In this document: positions 23,709 through 34,987 of the stretch, piece after piece
Position numbering within the stretch: position 1 is the stretch's first letter
How the letters are laid out: every line of letters starts with the position of its first letter
Assembly: GCA_021818025.1 (NCBI GenBank)
Contig: JAKAFH010000009.1
Span: forward strand, 1-41,304
Reading direction: 5' to 3'
From: Actinomycetes bacterium
GTDB lineage: Bacteria; Actinomycetota; Acidimicrobiia; Acidimicrobiales; RAAP-2
DNA: 41,304 nucleotides
The notes under the pieces: generated by a model
The model's input: only the letters and a program-made list of their open reading frames with translations
Database searches by the model: none
What the model was told of the DNA's origin: nothing
Made by a program: the position numbers and the translations under genes

Positions 23709-25126
23709 GATCCACGCTCCACGTCTTCGAGCACCTTGGCCGCCGCGAGGAGCCGGGCCTCGCTGCGGCCCGGTCCGAGCAGCTGCACGCCGGTCGGCAG
23801 GTCGGCCTCGCCCCGCCCGAAGGGCACCGAGAGGGCGGCCTCGCCGGCGAGGTTCGTCGGGATGGTGAACACGTCCGACAGGTACATGGCCATCGGGTCG
23901 TTGGTCTTGGAGCCGAACGTGAAGGCGACCGACGGCGTCGTAGCCCCGAGCAGCGTGTCGACGTCGCGGTAGGCACGCTTGAAGGCGTCGCGCATCTGCG
24001 TGCGCACCTTGAGCGCCTGGCCGTAGTACGCGTCGTAGTACCCCGCCGAGAGCGCGTAGGTCCCTAGCATGATCCGTCGCTTGACCTCGGCGCCGAAGCC
24101 GGCCGTGCGGGTCGCCTCGTTCATCGCGGTGACGTCCTCGTCGGTGACGCGCAGTCCGTAGCGCACGCCGTCGTAGCGCGCGAGGTTGCTCGACGCCTCC
24201 GCCGGGGCGATCAGGTAGTAGGCGCTCAACCCGAGGCGCAACTCGGGGATGGAGAGCTCGACGACGGTCGCGCCGGCGGCCTCGAGCACCGACGCCGCTC
24301 GCTCGACCGCGGTGACGATCTCGGCGTCGGCACCCTCGATGAGTTCGCGCACGAGCCCGATGCGCCGTCCCGCGACCCCGTCATCGAGGTGCGCGACGAG
24401 GCTCGGGGCCGGCTCGGGCAAGGACGTCGAGTCCATCGGGTCGTGCCCCGCGATCACCTCGAGCAGCAGGGCGGCGTCGGCGACGCTGGTCGCGAACGGT
24501 CCGATCTGGTCGAGGGAGCTCGCAAAGGCGATGAGCCCGTAGCGCGAGACGAGCCCGTAGGTGGGCTTCACCCCGACGATGCCGCACAGGGCGGCGGGCT
24601 GGCGGATCGAGCCGCCAGTGTCGCTGCCGAGCGCGAGGGGTGTCATCCCCGCGGCGACCGCCGCCGCCGAACCGCCCGACGAGCCGCCCGGCACCCGGGT
24701 CGGGTCGAGGGGATTACGGGTCGGGCCGAAGGCCGAGGTCTCTGTCGACGAGCCCATCGCGAACTCGTCGAGGTTGGTCTTGCCCATCGGGACGGCCCCC
24801 GCGTCCAGGAGCCGCTCGACCACGGTGGCGCTGTAGGGCGGACGCCACCCCTCGAGGATCCGCGAGGAGCAGGTGGTCGGCACGCCGACCTGGCACAGGT
24901 TGTCCTTTAGCGCGATCGGCACGCCGGCGAGGCGCCCCGGGTCCTCACCGCGCGCGATCGCGTCGTCGACGCGCGCCGCCGCCGCCATCGCCCCGTGCTC
25001 ATCGACGTGCAAGAACACGTTCAGTTCCTCGTTGCGAGCGCGAATCGCGCGCAGCGACTCCTCGGCGAGGAAGCGCGCGGAGGTCTCGCCGCGGCGAACG
25101 CGCTCGGCCATCGCGGTCGCGTTCAC
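23705..25126 (-). CDS. gatA: Asp-tRNA(Asn)/Glu-tRNA(Gln) amidotransferase subunit A
   Basis: A 473-residue amidase-signature enzyme that releases ammonia from glutamine for GatB. The Lys-cisSer-Ser triad is K74 (GVPIALKDNL), S149 (VPGGSSGGSAAAV) and S173 (GSDTGGSIRQPA), matching K79/S154/S178 of the Staphylococcus enzyme with a constant offset of five. The GTG at 25126 has GGAGGAG upstream and overlaps the gatC stop in GTGA, so the start is secure. The order gatC-gatA-gatB is the usual one. Confidence 0.97.
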   Translation of the reverse strand: MNATAMAERVRRGETSARFLAEESLRAIRARNEELNVFLHVDEHGAMAAAARVDDAIARGEDPGRLAGVPIALKDNLCQVGVPTTCSSRILEGWRPPYSATVVERLLDAGAVPMGKTNLDEFAMGSSTETSAFGPTRNPLDPTRVPGGSSGGSAAAVAAGMTPLALGSDTGGSIRQPAALCGIVGVKPTYGLVSRYGLIAFASSLDQIGPFATSVADAALLLEVIAGHDPMDSTSLPEPAPSLVAHLDDGVAGRRIGLVRELIEGADAEIVTAVERAASVLEAAGATVVELSIPELRLGLSAYYLIAPAEASSNLARYDGVRYGLRVTDEDVTAMNEATRTAGFGAEVKRRIMLGTYALSAGYYDAYYGQALKVRTQMRDAFKRAYRDVDTLLGATTPSVAFTFGSKTNDPMAMYLSDVFTIPTNLAGEAALSVPFGRGEADLPTGVQLLGPGRSEARLLAAAKVLEDVERGS

Positions 25127-25422
25127 AACTCCTCCCCCATGATCCGGGGCACGGCGAAGCAGCCGTCCTCGGCGTCGGGCGCCGCGGCGAGCACGACGTC
25201 GCGATCGAGGCTGGGTCGCACCACGTCCTCGCGCACCACGTTGATCAGATCGTACGGGTGCGCCGTCGCCACGACGCCGGCCAGGTCCAGGGACTGCATG
25301 TCGGCCGCGTGATCGAGGATCCGCGCGAGCTGCACGGTGAACAGGTCGAGCTCCTCGTCGCTCAGTCGCAGGCGGGCCAGCCGCGCGACGTGGGCGACCT
25401 CGGTTCGCGTGAGCCCGCTCAC
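25123..25422 (-). CDS. gatC: Asp-tRNA(Asn)/Glu-tRNA(Gln) amidotransferase subunit C
   Basis: A 99-residue GatC, the belt-like subunit that holds GatA and GatB together. The N-terminal block LTRTEVAHVARLARLRLSDE and the C-terminal DEV-R-type stretch (VVREDVVRPSLDRD), ending in FAVPRIM, are diagnostic. It starts with GTG inside the esterase stop codon (GTGA, 25419-25422) and ends in GTGA with gatA, so it is coupled on both sides. Confidence 0.95.
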   Translation of the reverse strand: MSGLTRTEVAHVARLARLRLSDEELDLFTVQLARILDHAADMQSLDLAGVVATAHPYDLINVVREDVVRPSLDRDVVLAAAPDAEDGCFAVPRIMGEEL

Positions 25423-26171
25423 GCGGCCACGACCTTGCGGATGAAGTCGCGCGTCAGCGTCTGGACCAGCGCCTGGTCGTTGTCGATCGTGGCGACGTGG
25501 TACGAGTTCTCCAGCCAGATCCGCTCGATGGGCCCGCGCACGCGCGCCACGAGGTCGTCGCCGTTGTCGGCGGTGACGACGTGGTCCTCGCGGCTCGAGA
25601 GCAGCAGGCTCGGCGCCACGATGTCACCGAGGGATTCGTAGACGTCACCGACGCCCTCGAAGAGGCTCCGCGCGCACGCGAGGGGCGTCGCGTCATAGGC
25701 GAGCTCGGTGACCCCGTCGCGCTTCACGTCCGAGCCGATTGCGTCGATCGTCTCCAGGCCGGCCTCGAGGAGCTGGTTGAGGCCATCGATCATCTCGGGC
25801 GCGGGGGGCTTGACGAGCGGGTTGATCAGTACCAGCGCGCCGACGTCGCGACGCTGCGCGACGAAGGCGCTCAATCCGCCGCCCATCGACAGACCGACGA
25901 CCGCCACCCGCGCGGTGCGACCGGCCAGGTCGTCAAAGGCGTCGAGCGCGGCCCCGGTCCAGTCCGGCCAGCCCGTGGTCATCATGTCGGCGACCGACGT
26001 GCCGTGACCAGGGAGTCGAGGCAGGGACACCGTGAAGCCGTCACCGGCCAGGAACTCGGCGAGTGGCCGCATCGAGGTGGGATTGCCGGTGAAGCCGTGC
26101 AACACGAGCACGCCCGTGTCGCCACCGGCGGCCTCGAAGGGCTCGCAGCCGGGGAGTATGGCAGTCGTCAT
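25419..26171 (-). CDS. Alpha/beta hydrolase, carboxylesterase/monoacylglycerol-lipase type (Est30-like)
   Basis: A 250-residue esterase. The oxyanion block LVLHGFTGNPTSM is at 22-34. The catalytic triad is S95 in VGLSMGGGL, D196 in SSREDHVV and H225 in ENSYHVATID, matching the Geobacillus Est30/monoacylglycerol lipase group. There is no signal peptide, so it acts in the cytoplasm, on short acyl esters or monoglycerides in relatives. The ATG is 7 bases after TAGTCT with no Shine-Dalgarno, suggesting a leaderless mRNA. It is the first gene of the coupled unit leading to gatC, gatA, gatB and DUF3048, so this promoter probably drives gatCAB. Confidence 0.88.
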   Translation of the reverse strand: MTTAILPGCEPFEAAGGDTGVLVLHGFTGNPTSMRPLAEFLAGDGFTVSLPRLPGHGTSVADMMTTGWPDWTGAALDAFDDLAGRTARVAVVGLSMGGGLSAFVAQRRDVGALVLINPLVKPPAPEMIDGLNQLLEAGLETIDAIGSDVKRDGVTELAYDATPLACARSLFEGVGDVYESLGDIVAPSLLLSSREDHVVTADNGDDLVARVRGPIERIWLENSYHVATIDNDQALVQTLTRDFIRKVVAA

Positions 26172-26178
26172 GGCTCAC

Positions 26179-26184
26179 AGACTA
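26179..26184 (-). promoter_or_regulatory. -10 box of the esterase-gatCAB unit
   Basis: Minus-strand TAGTCT, then 7 bases, then ATG. It lies in the 58-base gap between the SDR stop and the esterase start. No clear -35. Confidence 0.5.
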
Positions 26185-26229
26185 CCGGCCGGGTGGCGAG
26201 CGTCCGGTGGCGGAACCGCTCGCGCCGGT

Positions 26230-27108
26230 TCAGTCGAGCAGGGTCGGCAGTTGCGCGGCCAGGTCCGCGACGGACCAGCGGTCGCCGCGCTCGAGCGTCT
26301 CGGTCATCGTCCAGTTCTGGAAGAGCCGGACGGTGCCGCCCTGGACGAAGAAGACCCGCCCCGTGGCCTTGCAGTCGGCCATCGCCAGGGTCGCCACGAG
26401 CGGCGAGATGTTGGCGGGGTCCCACACGTCAAAGGTCGCCTCGTCGCTGGGCTTGACGACGTAGTCCGCGAGGCCCGGGGTGGACTCGGTCATGCGCGTG
26501 CGCGCGGCCGGCGCGATGGCGTTGGCGCGCACGCCGTAGCGGCCCAGCTCCTCGGCGATGATGACCGTGAAGGCCGCGATGCCGGCCTTGGCGGCGCCGT
26601 AGTTCGACTGGCCGATGTTGCCGAGCAGGCCCGAGGTTGACGAGGTGTTGATGATCGAGGCGTTCACCGGGCGACCGGCCTTGGCCTGCTCGCGCCAGTA
26701 GGTCGCCGCGTGGCGGGTGGGCACGAAGTGGCCCTTGAGATGGACGTTGATCACCGAGTCCCAGTCGTCCTCGGAGAGGTTCACGAGCACGCGGTCGCGC
26801 AGGATCCCGGCATTGTTGACCAGGATGTCCAGCTCGCCGTAGGTGTCCAGGGCCGTCTGGATGAGTCGAGCGCCGCCGTCCCAGTCGGCGATGTTGTCGT
26901 GATTCGCGACGGCCTCGCCACCGAAGGCGCGGATCTCGGCGACGACTTCCTCGGCCGGCGTGGCCGCACTCGCCGAACCGTCGAGCGCACCGCCGAGGTC
27001 GTTCACGACGACCTTCGCGCCCTCGGCGGCGAACAGCAGCGCGTGCTCACGGCCGATGCCTCGTCCCGCGCCCGTGATGATTGCTACGCGACCGTCTAAC
27101 GCTCCCAT
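26230..27108 (-). CDS. Short-chain dehydrogenase/reductase, hydroxyacyl-CoA dehydrogenase type
   Basis: A 292-residue classical SDR. The cofactor motif is TGAGRGIG (12-19), NNAG is at 98-101, and the active site S157, Y170 and K174 lies in NTSSTSG and QSNYGAAKAG. The stretch VVVNDLGGALDGSASAATPAEEVV resembles the (3R)-hydroxyacyl-CoA dehydrogenase domain of the peroxisomal multifunctional enzyme (HSD17B4) group, common in actinobacterial fatty acid and steroid degradation. D37 after the second beta strand suggests NAD. The ATG at 27108 has AAGGAG upstream. A -10 box (TACAAT) lies in the leader. Substrate not determined. Confidence 0.87.
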   Translation of the reverse strand: MGALDGRVAIITGAGRGIGREHALLFAAEGAKVVVNDLGGALDGSASAATPAEEVVAEIRAFGGEAVANHDNIADWDGGARLIQTALDTYGELDILVNNAGILRDRVLVNLSEDDWDSVINVHLKGHFVPTRHAATYWREQAKAGRPVNASIINTSSTSGLLGNIGQSNYGAAKAGIAAFTVIIAEELGRYGVRANAIAPAARTRMTESTPGLADYVVKPSDEATFDVWDPANISPLVATLAMADCKATGRVFFVQGGTVRLFQNWTMTETLERGDRWSVADLAAQLPTLLD

Positions 27109-27136
27109 GCGGGACTCCTTACTCGTTGGTAATCCG

Positions 27137-27142
27137 ATTGTA
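27137..27142 (-). promoter_or_regulatory. -10 box of the SDR gene
   Basis: Minus-strand TACAAT about 28 bases upstream of the ATG, leaving a short leader that contains AAGGAG. No clear -35 at 16-18 bp. Unlike most promoters in this window it gives a leadered mRNA. Confidence 0.5.
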
Positions 27143-27159
27143 CCGAGTCGCCAAACTGC

Positions 27160-27447
27160 CTAGTGACGCCAGAACGCCGGCGGGCGCGCGTGGGCGTGGT
27201 AGTGATCGGGGATGTTGCGCATGTGGTCGTCGATCGTCCACTGGCCGACGCCCAGTTCGCGATCGGCCACGGCGGCGAGGCGCTCGTGCAGCCGGCGCTT
27301 GAGGTCCTCGGGCGGGCTCGCGTCGTGGCTTCGCCACACCACCATCGGCACGAGGCAGATCTCGCAGTCCGCGATCCAGCAGATCTCGTCTTCGGCGTAG
27401 CGCGTCGTGATGATCGCTGCTTCGCAGAGCTCGCAGCCGCCGCTCAT
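27160..27447 (-). CDS. HIT-like small zinc-type protein (95 aa)
   Basis: A 95-residue protein with two Cys-x-x-Cys pairs (C5/C8 in CELC, C28/C31 in CEIC, plus C23) and a C-terminal DHYHAHARP. The HYHAH at 82-86 fits the histidine-triad spacing (His-x-His-x-His). In HIT proteins an early CxxC and a late HxHxH build the zinc site and the nucleotide-hydrolysis site, so I call it HIT-like, but it is shorter than a standard HIT protein (about 110-140) and this is tentative. The ATG overlaps the stop of the upstream PASTA gene in ATGA (27444-27447), so the two proteins are made together. The coupling fixes the start; the frame is open much further upstream inside the PASTA gene. Confidence 0.6.
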   Translation of the reverse strand: MSGGCELCEAAIITTRYAEDEICWIADCEICLVPMVVWRSHDASPPEDLKRRLHERLAAVADRELGVGQWTIDDHMRNIPDHYHAHARPPAFWRH

Positions 27448-29309
27448 TTCACGTTGACGATGATCGTGGAGCGATAGGGCACCATCGTGCCCGGCGCCGG
27501 AATCGTCGAGACCACCGTGGTCCAGGTGCCGTTGGACGAGCCCGGCCCCTTGGTCCTGAAGAACAGGACCGCCTTCTTGAAGGCGGCGAAGGTCTGGCTC
27601 TGGTCCATGCCGATCACGTTGGGAACGGGCCGCGGCGCGGCCGTGACGACCGTGGTGGTGGTCGCCGTCGCCGTGGTGCTCGTCGTGGGCGCGGCCGTGG
27701 TGGTGGTAACCGGAGCCGCCGTGGTCGTCGTCGCCGTTGGTCCCTTGCTCAGCGCGAGCACGACCGTCGCCCCGGCGGGAACGCTCGTCGGGTTGGAGAA
27801 CCCGTGGTAGATCACCCCGGCGACCTGCCCAGCGGCGCGGTTGCTCGCGACCACGGCCGTGCTCGGACAGGTCGCGGTGACCCCCGCCTTCTTCAGGACC
27901 GCGGTCGCCGTGGCGCACGTGTCACCGAGCACCGACGGCATGGTCACGCGTGCCTGGCCGTCCGAGACGGTCACGGTGACCACCGAGCCAGCCTTGGCCG
28001 AGCTACCCGCCGCGGGCGACTGGGAGATGATCTCGTGCGCGGCGATCGTCGCCGAGCGCTGATGGCTGGCGACTCGAATGGTCAGGCCCTCGCCACTCAG
28101 TTGGCTCGCGGCCTCCGACGTGGTCAGCCCGAGCAGCGAGGGCACCGTGTGGCTCTGGGTCAACAGGCCGCTCTTCCACACCGCGGCGCCCGCCGCGGCC
28201 GCGACTAGCACCAGCGCGGCGACCGCGATCGTCGCGCGCCGACGTCGCGGCGGCGGCACGATCGGATAGGGCTCGGACGCTCGAGCGCGGGCCCTGGCGT
28301 CGGCCGCGGGCGAACCAGGCGGGACCGAGCGGGCCGGCTGGGGGCGCGGAAAGCGCGTCGCGGGCGGCTCGTCGTAACCGGCGCCGACGATCTGTTCGGC
28401 GGAGGGCACACGGAAGCCAATCGAGGTGCGCGGCTCGGAGGGCTGGTAGTGCGCGAGCAGTGGTTTGGAGCGGCTGGCCGGCGTGATCACCAGCGGCGAC
28501 GGATCGGTCACGCTCGCGCTGAGCCGGTTCGCGAGCTGGTCGGCCGAGAGCCGCAGGAGCGGATCGGGCACGGCCGCCTGCGCGAGGATCATGTCAAGGG
28601 TGCCGAGCTCGGGGCGGATCGGCAACGGGGTGTTGATCCGGGCTCGCAGCATCGCCTCGGCCGACACGGCATCGAAGGGCGCCTCGCCGGTCGCGACCTC
28701 GAAGAGGATCAGGGCGAGCGCGTAGACGTCGGACTTCGCGTCGCCCGGCGCTCCCTGGGCCTGCTCGGGGCTGAGGTAGCGGACGTCGTTGATCGAGGCG
28801 TGCCCGGCGTGCATTGTGCGCAGCCCGGCCATCGCGACGTCGCCGATGCGAACACCGCCGTCGTCGCCGATGAGCAGCTTGCTCGGCGAGAGGGATCCGT
28901 GGACGAGGCCGTTGGCGTGCAGGTACGCGAGGGCCGACGCCACGTCGCCGCCCAGCTTCGCCGTGTCGCCGACGTCGAGCCGTCGGCCCGAGGCGAGCAC
29001 GTCCTCGAGCGACCCCCCGCTCATGTACTCACTGACCACGAAGATCGAGCCCGACTCCTGGCCGCCGTCAAAGACCCGCGCGAGGTGCGGGTGACTCAGT
29101 GTCGCCGATCGGATGATCTGGTCGCGAAAGGTCCGGCGCACGTCCTCGTGGGCGGCCAGCTGCGGGAGCAGAACCTTGAGAATCACCGTGCGGTGCAGGG
29201 TCTGGTCCTCGGCGAGATAGACCTCGGCGGTCGAGCCGACCCCGACGGTATCGGTGATGCGATAGCGCCCGACAACGTCGTGACCCGGAGAGAACGTGTA
29301 GCTAGACAT
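27444..29309 (-). CDS. PASTA-domain membrane protein with a degenerate Ser/Thr kinase domain (pseudokinase)
   Basis: A 621-residue PknB-like protein. The kinase fold spans residues about 14-265: a Gly-rich loop GVGSTAEVY, K45 in VILKVL, SPE at 180-182 and D194 are kept. The catalytic loop reads HGSLSPSK (137-144) where active kinases have HRDLKPSN: the base Asp is S139, Lys is S141 and the metal-binding Asn is K144. The helix-C Glu is probably Q64, and DFG is D157-V-A. A proline/arginine-rich linker precedes a membrane helix (about 360-377). Outside are PASTA repeats at about 383-450, 452-523 and, after a Thr-rich linker (525-558), 559-621. The ATG at 29309 gives the family N-terminus; TAGGGT lies 11 bases upstream. 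Such proteins sense muropeptides or lipid II in relatives; phosphotransfer here is unlikely. Confidence 0.85.
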   Translation of the reverse strand: MSSYTFSPGHDVVGRYRITDTVGVGSTAEVYLAEDQTLHRTVILKVLLPQLAAHEDVRRTFRDQIIRSATLSHPHLARVFDGGQESGSIFVVSEYMSGGSLEDVLASGRRLDVGDTAKLGGDVASALAYLHANGLVHGSLSPSKLLIGDDGGVRIGDVAMAGLRTMHAGHASINDVRYLSPEQAQGAPGDAKSDVYALALILFEVATGEAPFDAVSAEAMLRARINTPLPIRPELGTLDMILAQAAVPDPLLRLSADQLANRLSASVTDPSPLVITPASRSKPLLAHYQPSEPRTSIGFRVPSAEQIVGAGYDEPPATRFPRPQPARSVPPGSPAADARARARASEPYPIVPPPRRRRATIAVAALVLVAAAAGAAVWKSGLLTQSHTVPSLLGLTTSEAASQLSGEGLTIRVASHQRSATIAAHEIISQSPAAGSSAKAGSVVTVTVSDGQARVTMPSVLGDTCATATAVLKKAGVTATCPSTAVVASNRAAGQVAGVIYHGFSNPTSVPAGATVVLALSKGPTATTTTAAPVTTTTAAPTTSTTATATTTTVVTAAPRPVPNVIGMDQSQTFAAFKKAVLFFRTKGPGSSNGTWTTVVSTIPAPGTMVPYRSTIIVNVK

Positions 29310-29344
29310 GGACAGACCCAACCCTAGAGCACGCCCTCGCCGCC

Positions 29345-32430
<3,086 letters not shown>

Positions 32431-32464
32431 GCGCCCAGTCTGCCAGCCGGACCGTGGGCACCGT

Positions 32465-33619
32465 TCAGCGAAGTTGGTGCACGATCCTCGCCAGAATCGC
32501 GACCACGTCGCGCACGTCCTGGGCCGTGGTCTCGGCGCCCATGGAGAACCGCAGCGAGCCGCGGGACCGGTCGGGCGCGACGCCCATGGCCTCGAGCACG
32601 TGGCTGGCCTGGCTCGCCCCGCTCGAGCAGCTCGCCGCCGCGGAGGCGTAGACGCCAGCCTCGTCGAGCAAGAAGAGCAGCTCGTCGCTGACGAGTCCCT
32701 CGAGGGTCACATGCACGGTGCCCGGGACCCGTAGGGCCGAGGCAGCCGTGACCTGGCAGCCCGGCAGCAGTGCGAGGGCATTGACCATCATCGACTGCAG
32801 TTCCTCGACGCGCTCGTTGACCTCGTCGAGTTCGCGAGCCGTCGCGCGCACCGCCGCGGCCAGTCCCACCGCCGCCGCGACGTCCACCGTGCCCCCGCGA
32901 CGTCCCTGCTCCTGGCCGCCGCCGGGGACCAGCGCGTCCAGTGCCACGTCCCCGCGCACGACGAGCGCGCCGGCGTTCACGGGTCCGCCCAGCTTGTGCG
33001 CACAGAGCGACACCATGTCCACCGACGCGGTCACCGTCGGCAGGTACAGCCACGGCGCCGCCGCGACCGCGTCGGAGTGCACCACCGACCCGCCGTCGAA
33101 CGCGCCATGGGCGATAGCCGACACACCGTCGAGGGGCTGGCGAACACCCGTCTCGTTGTTCGCCGCCATCACGCTCACGACCGCGGTGTCGGGCCCGATC
33201 GCCCCGCGCAGGGACTCGAGGTCCACCACCCCGTCGCTGTCGACGTCGACGTAGCGCACCGAGACGCTCGGAAAGTCCCTCGCCATCATCGCAGCGGCGT
33301 CGAGCACCGCGTGGTGCTCGACGCGCGAGACGACGATCGAGGTCGTCTCGTGGAGACGGCGGTGCCGATTCGCGACCCCGGCCACCGCCAACTGGCAGGA
33401 CTCGGTGCCCCCGCCGGTGAAGATCACACCACCCGCCGGCGCGCCGACGAACTCCGCGACGACCTCGCGCGCCTCTTCGATGGCGCGACGAGCCTCGCGC
33501 GCCGCACGGTGGGCGCCCGAGGGGTTGCCGACGACGCCGTGCTGCCAGGGCGCCATCGCCTCGGCCACCTCGTCACGCCGTGGCGCCGACGCCGCGTGAT
33601 CGAAGTAGTACGTCGTCAT
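32465..33619 (-). CDS. Cysteine desulfurase (NifS/IscS-like)
   Basis: A 384-residue class V aminotransferase-fold enzyme delivering sulfur from cysteine. Motifs: YFDHAASAP, GGTES, EHHAVL, ANNETGV, PLP lysine K209 in CAHKLGGP, and the persulfide cysteine C331 in a CSSGASQASHVL loop. The residue that normally stacks with PLP as DA[VI]Q is DAVA here (D183-A186), so the conserved Gln is Ala. The gene sits directly upstream of mnmA, so tRNA thiolation is the likely use; Fe-S assembly is also possible. Its ATG shares TGATG with the stop of the aldehyde dehydrogenase gene. Confidence 0.9.
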   Translation of the reverse strand: MTTYYFDHAASAPRRDEVAEAMAPWQHGVVGNPSGAHRAAREARRAIEEAREVVAEFVGAPAGGVIFTGGGTESCQLAVAGVANRHRRLHETTSIVVSRVEHHAVLDAAAMMARDFPSVSVRYVDVDSDGVVDLESLRGAIGPDTAVVSVMAANNETGVRQPLDGVSAIAHGAFDGGSVVHSDAVAAAPWLYLPTVTASVDMVSLCAHKLGGPVNAGALVVRGDVALDALVPGGGQEQGRRGGTVDVAAAVGLAAAVRATARELDEVNERVEELQSMMVNALALLPGCQVTAASALRVPGTVHVTLEGLVSDELLFLLDEAGVYASAAASCSSGASQASHVLEAMGVAPDRSRGSLRFSMGAETTAQDVRDVVAILARIVHQLR

Positions 33620-34983
33620 CAGACCACGTAGTAGGACTTGATGTTCGTGAACTCCTTGATCCCGTAGACCGAGAGCTCACGACCGAACCCCGAGTTCTTG
33701 GTGCCGCCAAAGGGCAGCTCGGGCATCGAGGCCACGACCGCGTTGGCAAAGACCACCCCAACGTCGAGCCCGGCGACGGCCGCGTCGATCTCGGCGTCGT
33801 CGGTCGACCAGATCGACCCGCCCAGTCCCCACGGGGTCGCGTTGGCCAAGGCGATCGCCGCTGCGAGGTCCTCGGCGACGTGCACCACCGCGACCGGACC
33901 GAAGAGCTCCTCGCACCCGGCGCGCGAGTCGCTGGGCACGTCGGTGAGGACCGTGGCCGGGTAGAAGTACCCCTCACCCGCCAGCGGCGCGCCGCCGGCG
34001 TGCACGACGGCGCCGGCCTTCACCGACGACGAGACCTGCTCGGCGAGTTGGTTGAACTGCGACGCCGACACGATCGGCCCGAGCACGGTCGAGGGATCCA
34101 TCGGGTCCCCGGTGGGCACCGCGGCCATCGCCTCACTGAAGCGGCTGATGAACTCGTCGGCGCGCTCGCGCACGACGATGAACCGCTTGGAGGCGATGCA
34201 GGCCTGTCCGTTGTTCTGCACCCGCGCGGTCACGGCCATGGGCACGGCCGCGTCGAGGTCGGCGTGGGCACCGACGATGAACGGGTCCGAACCCCCGAGC
34301 TCGAGCACGCACTTCTTGAGGTGCGCGCCCGCGAGCGCCGCCACCGACCGGCCAGCGCGCTCTGAACCCGTGAGCGTGACCCCGACGACGCGCGAATCGG
34401 CGATGATGCCCTCGATGGCGTCGACCTCGACGAAGAGGTTCGTCATGATCCCGGCCGGGAAACCGGCGCGCGTGAAGAGCTCCTCGATGTACAAGGCGCT
34501 GCCGGGCACGTTGGGCGCGTGCTTGAGCAGCACCACGTTGCCGGCCATGATCGTGGGCGCGCTGAAGCGGATGACCTGCCAGAGCGGGAAGTTCCAGGGC
34601 ATGATCGCGAGGATCGGTCCGACGGGGTCGAAGCGGACGCCGCTGCGCTTGGCGCTGGTGGCGACGACCTCGGGCGCGAGGAAGGTCTCGGCGTTGTCAG
34701 CGAAGTAGCGCATCGTCGCCGCGCACTTGAAGGCCTCACCCTTGGCGGCGGCGAAGGTCTTGCCCATCTCGGCGGTCATCAGTGCCGCGATCACCGGGAT
34801 CTCGCCCTCGATGAGCTCGGCCGCCGTGCGCATCAGGGCCGCGCGCCGGGAAATGGGCGTCTCGCGCCACTGACGAAACGACGACGCGGCGAGCTCGAGG
34901 CGGGCCTGGACCTGCTCGGGGGTGTGGGCGGGGTATTCGGCGATGCGCTCGCCCGTGGCGGGGTTCGTGGCAATGAAAGGCAT
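33619..34983 (-). CDS. gabD: Succinate-semialdehyde dehydrogenase, short NADP-type
   Basis: A 454-residue aldehyde dehydrogenase. The catalytic cysteine is C262 in NNGQACIASKRF, the general base E228 in LELGGSDPF, and N131 is in PWNFPLW. It resembles the compact (about 455-residue) GabD1/Sad-type enzymes, lacking the oligomerisation-tail length of long ALDHs. It begins MPFIATNPATGE, with CAGACT 6 bases before the ATG, overlapping the upstream MFS stop codon. No other GABA gene is nearby, so the exact aldehyde is an inference from subfamily resemblance. Its stop shares bases with the cysteine desulfurase start. Confidence 0.85.
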   Translation of the reverse strand: MPFIATNPATGERIAEYPAHTPEQVQARLELAASSFRQWRETPISRRAALMRTAAELIEGEIPVIAALMTAEMGKTFAAAKGEAFKCAATMRYFADNAETFLAPEVVATSAKRSGVRFDPVGPILAIMPWNFPLWQVIRFSAPTIMAGNVVLLKHAPNVPGSALYIEELFTRAGFPAGIMTNLFVEVDAIEGIIADSRVVGVTLTGSERAGRSVAALAGAHLKKCVLELGGSDPFIVGAHADLDAAVPMAVTARVQNNGQACIASKRFIVVRERADEFISRFSEAMAAVPTGDPMDPSTVLGPIVSASQFNQLAEQVSSSVKAGAVVHAGGAPLAGEGYFYPATVLTDVPSDSRAGCEELFGPVAVVHVAEDLAAAIALANATPWGLGGSIWSTDDAEIDAAVAGLDVGVVFANAVVASMPELPFGGTKNSGFGRELSVYGIKEFTNIKSYYVV

Positions 34984-34987
34984 GGGC

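Noticed and set aside
21441-23972. An 843-codon open frame on the plus strand over DUF3048 and gatB
   Set aside because: It is antisense to two well-identified genes, is full of Arg/Gly/His-rich low-complexity sequence, and has no family motifs. Long antisense frames are expected in G+C-rich DNA.
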